Shown piece after piece: positions 34,369 to 42,117 of a stretch of DNA of 64,000 bases. Under the pieces are notes generated by a model. That model had not been told where the DNA came from. It saw only the letters and a program-made list of their open reading frames with translations, and searched no databases. Source of the stretch: Streptomyces sp. DH41 (lineage in GTDB: Bacteria > Actinomycetota > Actinomycetes > Streptomycetales > Streptomycetaceae). Location of the stretch: contig NZ_JARVKY010000022.1 in the NCBI RefSeq assembly GCF_029813785.1, forward strand, positions 62,001 through 126,000, written 5' to 3'. Position numbers and translations under genes: made by a program. The first letter of the stretch is position 1; the number at the start of each line of letters is the position of its first letter.

Positions 34369-36242
34369 GGGACGGGGACGGAGACAGGGGCGGGCGGGGG
34401 ACCGGGTGCGAGGGGCGGAGCGGTCCGGTGAACCGCCGTGTGGGACCGGTGGGTCAGGACATGAGGCGGGTGGTCGACGGCGTGGAACGGCGCTCAGTCC
34501 TGGGACGGCTCGCGGACGTGCTGCGCGGATCCGCCCGCGCCTACTGGACCCTCACCGGTATGTGGATCCTCCTGCGGCTGGGCACCCTCGCGGTGGGGCT
34601 GCTGTTCCAGCGGCTGTTCGACGCGCTGGGCGCGGACGGGGGCGTGTGGCTGATCATCGCGTTGGTGGCCGGGATCGAGGCGGGCCGGCTGTGCCTGCAG
34701 TTCGGCGTGATGATCAGCAGGCTGGAGCCGCGGGTCCAGTACGGCACCACGGCCCGGTTGCGGCACGCCCTGCTGGGGTCGGCGCTGCGCGGCCCGGAGG
34801 TGACGGCCCGCACCACTCCCGGCGAGTCCCTGCGGACGGTGGGCGAGGACGTCGACGAGACGGGGTTCTTCGTCGCCTGGGCGCCGACGAACCTCGCCCA
34901 CTGGATCTTCGTCGCCGCGTCGGTCACGGTGATGATGCGGATCGACGCCGTGGTCACCGGCGCCCTCCTCGCGCTCCTCGTCCTGCTGACGCTGGTCACC
35001 GCGCTGGCCCACAGCCGGTTCCTACGGCATCGGCGGGCGACCCGGGCCGCGTCCGGCGAGGTGGCGGGAGCCCTGCGGGAGATGCTGGGAGCCGTGAGCG
35101 CGGTGCGGGCCGCCGCCGCCGAACCGCTGGTCGCCGCGCACCTCACCAGACTGAACGGCGCCCGGGCCAAAGCCGCGGTACGGGAGGAGCTGTACGCCGT
35201 CGTCCAGCGCACGGTGATCGGCAACGCGGCCCCGATCGGGGTCGGCGTGGTGCTGCTGCTGGTCGCGGGCCGGATGGACGAGGGGGCCTTCAGCGTCGGT
35301 GACCTCGCCCTGTTCGCCTTCTACCTGCAGATGCTGACCGAGGCCCTGGGCTCGATCGGCATGCTGTCCGTGCGGTTGCAGCGGGTCTCGGTGGCGCTCG
35401 GACGGATCGCCCGCTTCCTCGGCGGCCGGCTGCGGCGGCCTCTGGAGCGGGCCGGCCCGCCCCTGGCCCCGGGACCGACCGGCAAGGGGTCCGCGGTGAC
35501 CCACAGCGGCCCGGAGCCCGCCCCGCCGCCGCTGCGGGAACTGACCGTCCGCGGCCTGACGGCCCGCCACCCCGGGACACGCCACGGCATAGCGGACGTG
35601 GACCTGACGGTGGAGCGGCACACCGTCACCGTGGTCACCGGCCGGGTCGGCTCCGGCAAGAGCACCCTGGTCCGGGCCGTGCTCGGGCTGCTCCCGCACG
35701 ACCGGGGCACCGTCCTGTGGAACGGCGAACCGGTCGCCGACCCCGCGGCGTTCCTGGTCGCGCCGCGCTGTGGTTACACCCCCCAGGTACCGCGGCTGTT
35801 CAGCGGAACGGTGCGGGAGAACGTCCTGCTGGGCCGGGACGACGCGGTCTTCGACGAGGCGGTGCGCCTCGCCGTGCTGGAGCCCGACCTCGCGGTGATG
35901 CAGGACGGCCCGGACACCGTGGTCGGCCCGCGCGGCCTGCGCCTCTCGGGCGGACAGGTCCAGCGGGCCGCCATCGCCCGCATGCTGGCGGGCGATCCCG
36001 AACTCCTCGTGCTGGACGACGTCTCCAGCGCCCTCGACCCGGAGACCGAACACCTGCTGTGGGAGAGGCTGCTGGACGGGACACACACCGTGCTCGCGGT
36101 CTCCCACAGACCGGCGCTGCTGCGCGCCGCGGACCGTGTGGTGGTACTCGTGGACGGGCGGACGGAGGCCTCGGGCACCTTCGACGAGGTCATGGCGACC
36201 TCCGCCGAGATGGGCCGGATCTGGACGGGCGCGGGCCCGTGA
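34365..36242 (+). CDS. moeJ5: ABC exporter half-transporter (MoeJ5-type)
   Basis: A 625-residue fused permease-ATPase. After a polar Gly/Arg-rich N-terminus of about 45 residues come six membrane helices (to about residue 350). The ATPase has Walker A VTGRVGSGKSTLV, a canonical signature LRLSGGQVQRAAIARML, and Walker B LLVLDDVSSALD, in which the catalytic Glu is replaced by Asp. Its defects complement those of MoeD5: MoeD5 has a bad signature and good Walker B, MoeJ5 the reverse. That is the pattern of heterodimeric exporters with one active and one degenerate ATP site. The GTG start overlaps the moeD5 stop; a later in-frame start near residue 21 or 33 is possible. Confidence 0.85.
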   Translation: MRDGDGDRGGRGTGCEGRSGPVNRRVGPVGQDMRRVVDGVERRSVLGRLADVLRGSARAYWTLTGMWILLRLGTLAVGLLFQRLFDALGADGGVWLIIALVAGIEAGRLCLQFGVMISRLEPRVQYGTTARLRHALLGSALRGPEVTARTTPGESLRTVGEDVDETGFFVAWAPTNLAHWIFVAASVTVMMRIDAVVTGALLALLVLLTLVTALAHSRFLRHRRATRAASGEVAGALREMLGAVSAVRAAAAEPLVAAHLTRLNGARAKAAVREELYAVVQRTVIGNAAPIGVGVVLLLVAGRMDEGAFSVGDLALFAFYLQMLTEALGSIGMLSVRLQRVSVALGRIARFLGGRLRRPLERAGPPLAPGPTGKGSAVTHSGPEPAPPPLRELTVRGLTARHPGTRHGIADVDLTVERHTVTVVTGRVGSGKSTLVRAVLGLLPHDRGTVLWNGEPVADPAAFLVAPRCGYTPQVPRLFSGTVRENVLLGRDDAVFDEAVRLAVLEPDLAVMQDGPDTVVGPRGLRLSGGQVQRAAIARMLAGDPELLVLDDVSSALDPETEHLLWERLLDGTHTVLAVSHRPALLRAADRVVVLVDGRTEASGTFDEVMATSAEMGRIWTGAGP

Positions 36243-36261
36243 GGGGCGACCGGGGACCCCG

Positions 36262-36335
36262 GCCTCGGACCTGCCGGGCCTCGGACCCGCCTCGGACCCG
36301 CGGTGCCTCGGACCGCCGGGCCTCAGATCTCCCGG
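36262..36335. repeat. Degenerate GCCTCGGACC direct repeats
   Basis: Five near-copies of the decamer GCCTCGGACC at irregular 11-16 bp spacing (starting near 36262, 36278, 36289, 36305 and 36320, the last as GCCTCAGATC). They fill the gap between convergent moeJ5 and the aminolevulinate synthase and run into the latter's stop codon. Confidence 0.6.
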
Positions 36336-37519
36336 CCCGCCCCCAGCTCGGACCAGATCCCGTCCAGGGCGTCCACGAACTGATGGATCTCGTCGGGCTC
36401 GTGCACCGCCGAGGGCGCGACCCGCAGGATCTCCTCACCCACCGGAACGCTGGGCGCGTTGATGGCCTGGACATACGCCCCGTGCCGCTCCAGCAGCAGA
36501 GCCGACATCCGCCGGCACATCCGCTCCCCGCCGACCAGGACCGGGACGATGTGGGACTCGTCCGACAGCACGGGAATGCCCCGTTCGCGGAGCAGCCCGT
36601 GCATCAGCCGCGCGTTCCCGGCCAGCCGCCTCCGCTCCACGTCCGAGCCGCGCAGATGCCGTACCGCGGCGAGCGCGCCGGCCGCGACCGCGGGCGGCAG
36701 CGCCGTGGTGAAGATGAAGGAGCGGGCATGGGCGCGCACCGCGTCCATGAGCACGGCCGGCCCCGCGACATAGCCGCCCGTCATACCGAAGGCCTTGGCG
36801 AGGGTGCCCATCACCACCGTGAACTCGGAGTCCAGGCCGGCCCGGGCCGCGATGCCCGCACCGCCCGGACCGTACATGCCGACCGCGTGCACCTCGTCGA
36901 GGAAGGTGACGGCTCCGTACCGCTTGGCCAGGCCCGCGACCTCGGCCAGTGGCGCGATGTCCCCCCGCATCGAGTGCACGGACTCCAGGGCAACCAGCCT
37001 CGGCCTGTCCGGATCGGCCGCGGCCAGCAACTCCTCCAGGTGCTCCCCGTCGTTGTGTCGGAATATGTACTTGCGGGCACCGCTGTGCCGTAATCCGTCG
37101 ATGATGGACGCGTGATTCGCCGAATCCGAGAACGCCTGGCAGTCGTCGATGACACCCGCGAGCACCGACAGGGACCCCTCATTGGCGGAATAGCCGGAGG
37201 CGAAGAGAACGGCGTCCTCCTTGCCGTGCAGATCGGCCAACTCCCGCTCCAGAGCCACATGGCAGTGATTCGTCCCGCCGATGTTCCGTGAACCTCCCGA
37301 GCCACCACCGTATTCGTCCACGGCACGCTTCATCGCGTCAAGGACATCCGGATGTTGTCCCATACCGAGATAGTCGTTGCTGCACCAGATGGAGATCTCG
37401 CCATCCGAGGTGCTTGCCGCGGGGAACCGGCCCGCCTTGCGGCCCAGTTCGAGGAACTCTCTCTTCTGGTCACCGGTTTCGTGGGCGAGGCGCACGAAGA
37501 AGTCCATGTACGGGGACAT
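36323..37519 (-). CDS. moeC4: 5-Aminolevulinate synthase for the C5N unit (MoeC4-type)
   Basis: A 398-residue PLP enzyme of the alpha-oxoamine synthase family. It has IWCSNDYLGMGQHPDVLDAM, GSGGSRNIGGTNHCHVALE (aminolevulinate synthase-type), DSANHASIIDGLRHS, FLDEVHAVGMYGPGGAG and the Schiff-base lysine in MGTLAKAFGMTGGY. Streptomyces make haem precursors by the C5 (glutamyl-tRNA) route, so a separate aminolevulinate synthase marks secondary metabolism: glycine + succinyl-CoA to 5-aminolevulinate, then, with an acyl-CoA ligase, cyclisation to 2-amino-3-hydroxycyclopentenone. The ATG at 37519 has AAAGGAG twelve bases upstream; a TTG two codons earlier is possible. Divergent from the acyl-CoA ligase. 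Confidence 0.88.
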   Translation of the reverse strand: MSPYMDFFVRLAHETGDQKREFLELGRKAGRFPAASTSDGEISIWCSNDYLGMGQHPDVLDAMKRAVDEYGGGSGGSRNIGGTNHCHVALERELADLHGKEDAVLFASGYSANEGSLSVLAGVIDDCQAFSDSANHASIIDGLRHSGARKYIFRHNDGEHLEELLAAADPDRPRLVALESVHSMRGDIAPLAEVAGLAKRYGAVTFLDEVHAVGMYGPGGAGIAARAGLDSEFTVVMGTLAKAFGMTGGYVAGPAVLMDAVRAHARSFIFTTALPPAVAAGALAAVRHLRGSDVERRRLAGNARLMHGLLRERGIPVLSDESHIVPVLVGGERMCRRMSALLLERHGAYVQAINAPSVPVGEEILRVAPSAVHEPDEIHQFVDALDGIWSELGAGREI

Positions 37520-37656
37520 GTCCAAGGTCCGCTCCTTTTCCGCTTCCCAACGGGTCGGGCTCATCCTAGGATCCACCGCAGGTCTTGCACAGAACACGTT
37601 CCCTGCTGCCGTACGGCCGATATCAGCCGTTTACCGGAACGCGAAGCGGAGTCACG
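37520..37656. promoter_or_regulatory. Divergent promoter region of the C5N gene pair
   Basis: A 137-bp gap between divergently read aminolevulinate synthase and acyl-CoA ligase. Shared regulation is likely. No palindrome stands out. Confidence 0.4.
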
Positions 37657-39336
37657 ATGGGCGCTTACGGAAATTCTCCGGCCGGGACGTTCGCGGCGAA
37701 CTCTGGCGCTGTCACCGGCCCTTTCACCAGCCGCGCGGAAACATCCGCGGCTCCCGGCGCGACCCTGTCGGCGGCCACGATCCTCTCGGACTCCGCGCGC
37801 CGGTGGCCGGATCGCACCGCGCTCGTCGCGGGCGCCGAGCGGATCACCTACGGCTCGCTCTGGCGCTCGGCGCTCCGGTACGCCGCGGTGCTGCGCGAGC
37901 GGGGGATCGGACCCGGCGACCGGGTCTGCCTGCTGGTGACCAACTCACCGCACTTCCCGATGGCCTACTTCGCGATCCTCGCCCTCGGGGCGACCGTCGT
38001 GCCGGTGAACGTGTTGCTGAAGACCGACGACATCGACCACATCCTCCGGCACTCGGGAGCCAGGGCCCTCGTCTGCTCGGCCGAGCTGCTCGGGGAGGCG
38101 GAAGCGGCGGCCGAGGCGGCGGGCGCACCCGTCCTCACCGTCGGCGCGGGCGACCACCGGGGCCCGCGTCCGGCGCTCGACGAACTCGCCGCCACCGCCG
38201 AGCCGATGCCGGGGCCGGTGCCCCGCGCACCGGGCGACGTCGCGGTGATCCTCTACACCTCCGGCACCACCGGCCGCCCCAAGGGAGCGGCGATCACGCA
38301 CCTCAACCTGGTGATGAACGTCGGCACCACGATGCTCTCCCCCTTCGAGATGAGCTCCGGCGACGTACTGCTCGGCTGTCTCCCGCTCTCCCACACCTTC
38401 GGCCAGATCTGCGGCATGGGGACGTCCTTCCGGGCAGGTGCGAGGCTGGTGCTGATGCGGCGGTTCACCGCCGAGGCGGCGCTCGACCTGATGGAGACCG
38501 AGGGATGCACGGTCCTGATGGGGGTGCCCACGATGTACTTCGCCCTGGTCGAGGCGGCCTCCCGCCGTCCCGTACGACCGAGGCTGGACCGCGCCTACTC
38601 CGGAGGCGCGGCCCTGCCGGTGCGCACGCTCGACGCGTTCGAGACCACCTTCGGCTGCCCGGTCTACGAGGGGTACGGCCTCACCGAGACGTCTCCCTGC
38701 GTCGCGTACAACCAGCGAGACTGGCCCCGGAAGCCCGGCACGGTCGGCAAGCCGGTCTGGGGCGTGGAGGTCGGCATAGCCCGCCCCACGGTGGAGGACG
38801 CCATCGAGCCGCTCCCCGCCGGCGAGGTGGGCGAGATCGTGGTCCGCGGACACAACCTGATGGCCGGATACGTCGACGACCCCCGCGCCACGGCCGCCGC
38901 GTTCGTCGCCGGCTGGTTCCGCACCGGCGACCTGGGACTGCTGGACGACGAGGGGTACCTGACCGTCGTCGACCGCAAGAAGGACGTGATTCTCCGCGGC
39001 GGCTACAACGTCTATCCCCGCGAGGTCGAGGACGCGCTGCTCCGGCACCCCGCGGTTGCCCGGGTCGCGGTGGTGGGCGTGCCGGACCCGGTCAACGGCC
39101 AGGAGGTGTGCGCCGTGGTGGTGCCGCGGGACGGCCTGACACCGGACGCGGCACTGGCGGACACCTTGGTGACCTGGGGCAAACGGCACATCGCGGCGTA
39201 CCGGCGTCCGCGGCGGGTGGTCTTCCTCGACCACCTGCCCCTGGGAGCCGGTGGCAAGGTGCTCAAGAGGGAACTGACCACGCTGCTCCAGTCGACCGAC
39301 GACACCGGGCCGGGAGGCCGGAGCACGGCGCCGTGA
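37657..39336 (+). CDS. Acyl-CoA ligase for C5N formation
   Basis: A 559-residue adenylate-forming ligase. ATP loop VILYTSGTTGRPKGAAITH, VYEGYGLTETSPC, YLTVVDRKKDVILRGGYNVYP and the C-terminal lysine in AGGKVLKREL are all present, so it should be active. The N-terminal 35 residues are low-complexity. In known C5N pathways a ligase of this kind activates 5-aminolevulinate as its CoA thioester before cyclisation. Pairing with the aminolevulinate synthase supports that. In S. ghanaensis the C5N genes are moeA4, moeB4 and moeC4; I am not certain which letter belongs to the ligase, so no symbol is given. The third C5N enzyme (amide synthetase) is not next to it. Confidence 0.83.
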   Translation: MGAYGNSPAGTFAANSGAVTGPFTSRAETSAAPGATLSAATILSDSARRWPDRTALVAGAERITYGSLWRSALRYAAVLRERGIGPGDRVCLLVTNSPHFPMAYFAILALGATVVPVNVLLKTDDIDHILRHSGARALVCSAELLGEAEAAAEAAGAPVLTVGAGDHRGPRPALDELAATAEPMPGPVPRAPGDVAVILYTSGTTGRPKGAAITHLNLVMNVGTTMLSPFEMSSGDVLLGCLPLSHTFGQICGMGTSFRAGARLVLMRRFTAEAALDLMETEGCTVLMGVPTMYFALVEAASRRPVRPRLDRAYSGGAALPVRTLDAFETTFGCPVYEGYGLTETSPCVAYNQRDWPRKPGTVGKPVWGVEVGIARPTVEDAIEPLPAGEVGEIVVRGHNLMAGYVDDPRATAAAFVAGWFRTGDLGLLDDEGYLTVVDRKKDVILRGGYNVYPREVEDALLRHPAVARVAVVGVPDPVNGQEVCAVVVPRDGLTPDAALADTLVTWGKRHIAAYRRPRRVVFLDHLPLGAGGKVLKRELTTLLQSTDDTGPGGRSTAP

Positions 39337-39407
39337 GGCGGTCCGGTCAGAACCGGGCCGGCCCCCGACCCGCTCGATGTCCCGGTCGTGAACGTCCGTG
39401 CCGCCGT

Positions 39408-40319
39408 TCAGTCGTGGCCGTGGCCGTGGCCGTGGCCGTGGTCGTGATCGAGGTCGCGGACAAGGCCGGCGACGCTGGACGGGTTCACGGCGACGGCCTT
39501 GCAGAACGTGTAGTGGAACGTCCCGCCGTCCTGCGCGGTGCGGTGGAGGTCTGTCACCCCCCGGTCCCAGTCGCCCGCGGTCATGAGCCCGGCTGCCAGC
39601 GCGTCGTCCCGGACCGATTCGACCATGGCGATGAACGTGTTGCGCGTGAAGCCGTCGACCAGTGCGGGCCGGGACTGGTCGGCATACACCGTGCGAGGAC
39701 GCACTACGACGTCGTCGTAGCCGGCCCGGGTGAGCAAGGGGTGCAACTGCCGGCCGAGCAGCGCGTTTCCGCCGGCGGCGGACTGCAGTCGGACCTGGCA
39801 GTCGATCGCGGCGCGTGCGTAAGCGCTGGCCGGGTGGAAGAACGCCGACCCGTGATCCCCTTCGATCACGGTGATGGTGCCCCCGGGCACCAGCACGCGC
39901 CGCAGCGCGGTCAACGCCCGCTGAGGATCCGGCAGGTGCTCCAGGACGAAGCAGACGAAGACATGGTCGAACTCCGCATCGGGAAAGGGAAGATCGAACA
40001 GATCAGCGTGACACCATTCCACGTCCGCGACCGGCGCGTGGGCCGCGACACGGTCGCGGGCCTGTGCCAGGGAACCGTGGGAACGGTCGACGGCGGTGAT
40101 GCGCGCTCCCGGACTCGCCTGGGCCAGGTGGACCGTCTGGGCGCCGACCCCGCAGCCGATCTCCAGCACCCGGCTGCCGGCCGGATAGGCCGTGCCCGCG
40201 TGCAACAACGCCGCCAGGGTGTCCGCCTGCTCGCCGAGCCGAGCCGCCTCGCGTTCCGAGTAGCCGTGCACATAGCCGGCCGCCACGGTCGCCCCGTGGG
40301 ATGCCATCGCTGTATCCAT
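39408..40319 (-). CDS. Class I SAM-dependent methyltransferase with His-rich tail
   Basis: A 303-residue methyltransferase. SAM-binding motif VLEIGCGVGAQTVHL (around residues 50-64), acidic ITAVDRSHGSL, motif IV FDHVFVCFVLEHLPDP, and VLVPGGTITVIEGDHG. The C-terminus ends DHDHGHGHGHGHD, encoded by a (GGCCGT)n-like repeat at 39414-39450, giving seven His in the tail; this may bind metal or simply be repeat growth. The substrate is unknown. Its start is only 28 bases from that of the divergent MocR regulator, so the regulator probably controls it. It is 71 bp from the convergent C5N ligase and probably not part of the moe cluster. Confidence 0.82.
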   Translation of the reverse strand: MDTAMASHGATVAAGYVHGYSEREAARLGEQADTLAALLHAGTAYPAGSRVLEIGCGVGAQTVHLAQASPGARITAVDRSHGSLAQARDRVAAHAPVADVEWCHADLFDLPFPDAEFDHVFVCFVLEHLPDPQRALTALRRVLVPGGTITVIEGDHGSAFFHPASAYARAAIDCQVRLQSAAGGNALLGRQLHPLLTRAGYDDVVVRPRTVYADQSRPALVDGFTRNTFIAMVESVRDDALAAGLMTAGDWDRGVTDLHRTAQDGGTFHYTFCKAVAVNPSSVAGLVRDLDHDHGHGHGHGHD

Positions 40320-40347
40320 GCGTTCACTCTGCTGCCACTATGGCTCG

Positions 40348-41841
40348 GTGAACAGGTCCAATCCGCACCCGTCCGACCAGTCCATAGTCTCCGGATCCGA
40401 CTTCCTGCAACTGAACATCGACGATGCGCCGACGGGCGGGCGATCGGACTGGCTGGCCCAGCAGCTCCGGCTCGCGATCTCGGACCACCGCCTGCCGGTG
40501 GGAAGCCGGCTTCCGGCCACCCGGGTCCTGGCCGGCGAGCTGCGGGTGTCGCGCGGAGTCGTCACGGAGGCCTATCAGCGACTGATAGAAGACGGACACG
40601 CGGCGGGACGCGGGCGTAACGGAACGATCGTCGTCGCCGCTCCCGCCGCGCCACCGGCAGTACCCCGACCCGCGCCCGGCGACTCCCCACTGCCGCCGAG
40701 TGCGCTGTTCGCCGCCGCACCCGGTGCGGACATCTTCGACAGGATGCGAGCGGCACCCGCCCGGATCGATCTGACACCCGGTGTGCCCGACCTTGCCGCG
40801 TTCCCCCGAGCAGCGTGGCTGCGTGCCGAACGCTCCGTGCTCGGGGCCCTCTCGGCGGCCGGCCTCGGATACGCGGACCCGCGCGGGACACCGGAACTGC
40901 GTCACGCCATCGCCAACTGGCTCGCCCGCAACCGCGCGATCAGGGTGGACCCCGGCGAGATACTCATCGTCGCCGGCACCGCCCAGGCACTCAGCCTGCT
41001 CGGACACGTACTGCACGACGCCGGGATCTCCACGGTGGCCGTGGAGGACCCGGGATCACTCGGGGCGCGCCAGCATCTGCGCAATCAACGACTGGACACG
41101 CCCGCCGTCCCCGTCGACTCCCAGGGCGTACGCGTCGACGTACTGGCCCGCACGGCAGTCCCAGCCGTCCTGCTGACTCCCGCGCACCAGTTCCCGACCG
41201 GAGCAGTGCTCAGCGGGGCACGGCGTCGTGAACTGATGCGCTGGGCCACGGAGAACGACGGACTGATCATCGAGGACGACTACGACGCGGAACACCGCTA
41301 CGACCGGCCTCCGGTACCCGCCCTGCGATCCGTACTGCCCGACCACGTCTGCTACGCCGGGAGCGTTTCCAAACTCCTCGCCCCCGCCCTGCGCATCGGC
41401 TGGGTGCTCGCACCGCCGAAGTACCGCGACGCTCTCGTCGCAGCCAAGCGGTTCGCCGACCTGGGCAACGCGGCACTGCCGCAGCAGGTGCTGGCCCGGT
41501 TCATGGAATCAGGCCAGATGGAACGCCAGTTGAGGCACCTGCGCACACGCCACCGCCGTCGCCGGGACGCCATGGTCGACGCGATCGGGACCCACCTTCC
41601 CGACGCGGTCGTACACGGCGCCGCGGCGGGCCTGCACCTGACGATCACCTTCGACTCCGAGTTCGCCGACACCGACCTCGCCGCCGCCGCGCTCGCGCGG
41701 GGCGTGAAGGTGCAGCCACTCTCCTGGCACAGTCAACGTCCGTCCCGCCCCGGACTGGTCCTCGGCTACGCGGCGAGCACGCCCACCGACATCAGCGAAG
41801 GTGTGGCGACCCTTGGTGCCGCCCTACGGCGCCCGTCCTGA
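40348..41841 (+). CDS. MocR-type GntR/aminotransferase regulator
   Basis: A 497-residue regulator. An N-terminal GntR winged helix (WLAQQLRLAISDHRLPVGSR, TRVLAGELRVSRGVVTEAYQRL) is joined by a Pro/Ala linker to an aspartate-aminotransferase-like domain with LIIEDDYDAEHRYDR and the PLP-lysine motif YAGSVSKLLAPALRIGW. Known: MocR proteins sense amino compounds or PLP derivatives and usually control a divergent gene. The GTG at 40348 has almost no leader and no ribosome-binding site, so the mRNA may be leaderless. The only likely target in view is the divergent methyltransferase. Confidence 0.87.
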   Translation: MNRSNPHPSDQSIVSGSDFLQLNIDDAPTGGRSDWLAQQLRLAISDHRLPVGSRLPATRVLAGELRVSRGVVTEAYQRLIEDGHAAGRGRNGTIVVAAPAAPPAVPRPAPGDSPLPPSALFAAAPGADIFDRMRAAPARIDLTPGVPDLAAFPRAAWLRAERSVLGALSAAGLGYADPRGTPELRHAIANWLARNRAIRVDPGEILIVAGTAQALSLLGHVLHDAGISTVAVEDPGSLGARQHLRNQRLDTPAVPVDSQGVRVDVLARTAVPAVLLTPAHQFPTGAVLSGARRRELMRWATENDGLIIEDDYDAEHRYDRPPVPALRSVLPDHVCYAGSVSKLLAPALRIGWVLAPPKYRDALVAAKRFADLGNAALPQQVLARFMESGQMERQLRHLRTRHRRRRDAMVDAIGTHLPDAVVHGAAAGLHLTITFDSEFADTDLAAAALARGVKVQPLSWHSQRPSRPGLVLGYAASTPTDISEGVATLGAALRRPS

Positions 41842-41946
41842 ACAGGTCGATACCCGGTCCGACGCAGGCAACGCCACCCACCCGGACTCGCGCGCCTACC
41901 GAAATTCCCGGTTTGCCCCTGTGGATGCCTCGCCCTGCGCGATGTA

Positions 41947-41975
41947 TTGACAACCGATTTCAAAGGTCTTACTTT
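41947..41975 (+). promoter_or_regulatory. Sigma-70-type promoter of the GH81 gene
   Basis: TTGACA (41947-41952) and TACTTT (41970-41975) separated by 17 bp, a near-consensus HrdB promoter. The LacI-type palindrome begins seven bases after the -10, so it covers the expected transcription start. Confidence 0.65.
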
Positions 41976-41982
41976 TCCGCCA

Positions 41983-42000
41983 TCTGAGAGCGCTCTCAGA
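41983..42000. promoter_or_regulatory. LacI-family operator upstream of the GH81 gene
   Basis: TCTGAGAGCGCTCTCAGA is a perfect 18-bp palindrome with the CG centre typical of LacI-family sites. It lies just downstream of the GH81 promoter. A partial copy precedes the LacI-family gene at 46153-46170. Occupancy by that regulator would block GH81 transcription. Confidence 0.75.
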
Positions 42001-42117
42001 CGGACTCTCCCACTCTCCCCACAACGGTTCCGCCGCGACTCACAGTGCCTTCCCCCCCGGGCTGTGGCGACCGCTGCCGACGAGCCCGTCCCTCTCGACG
42101 ACACGAGGTGCACCCCC

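Noticed and set aside
37377..40619. A 1080-codon plus-strand frame across the C5N ligase and methyltransferase
   Set aside because: Arg/Pro/Gly-rich shadow frame. The real ligase and methyltransferase read in other frames have full motif sets.
39408..41841. Methyltransferase and MocR regulator as parts of the moe cluster
   Set aside because: Moenomycin needs no O- or N-methylation beyond the MoeK5 step and known clusters lack them; a gap and convergent orientation separate them from the C5N ligase.
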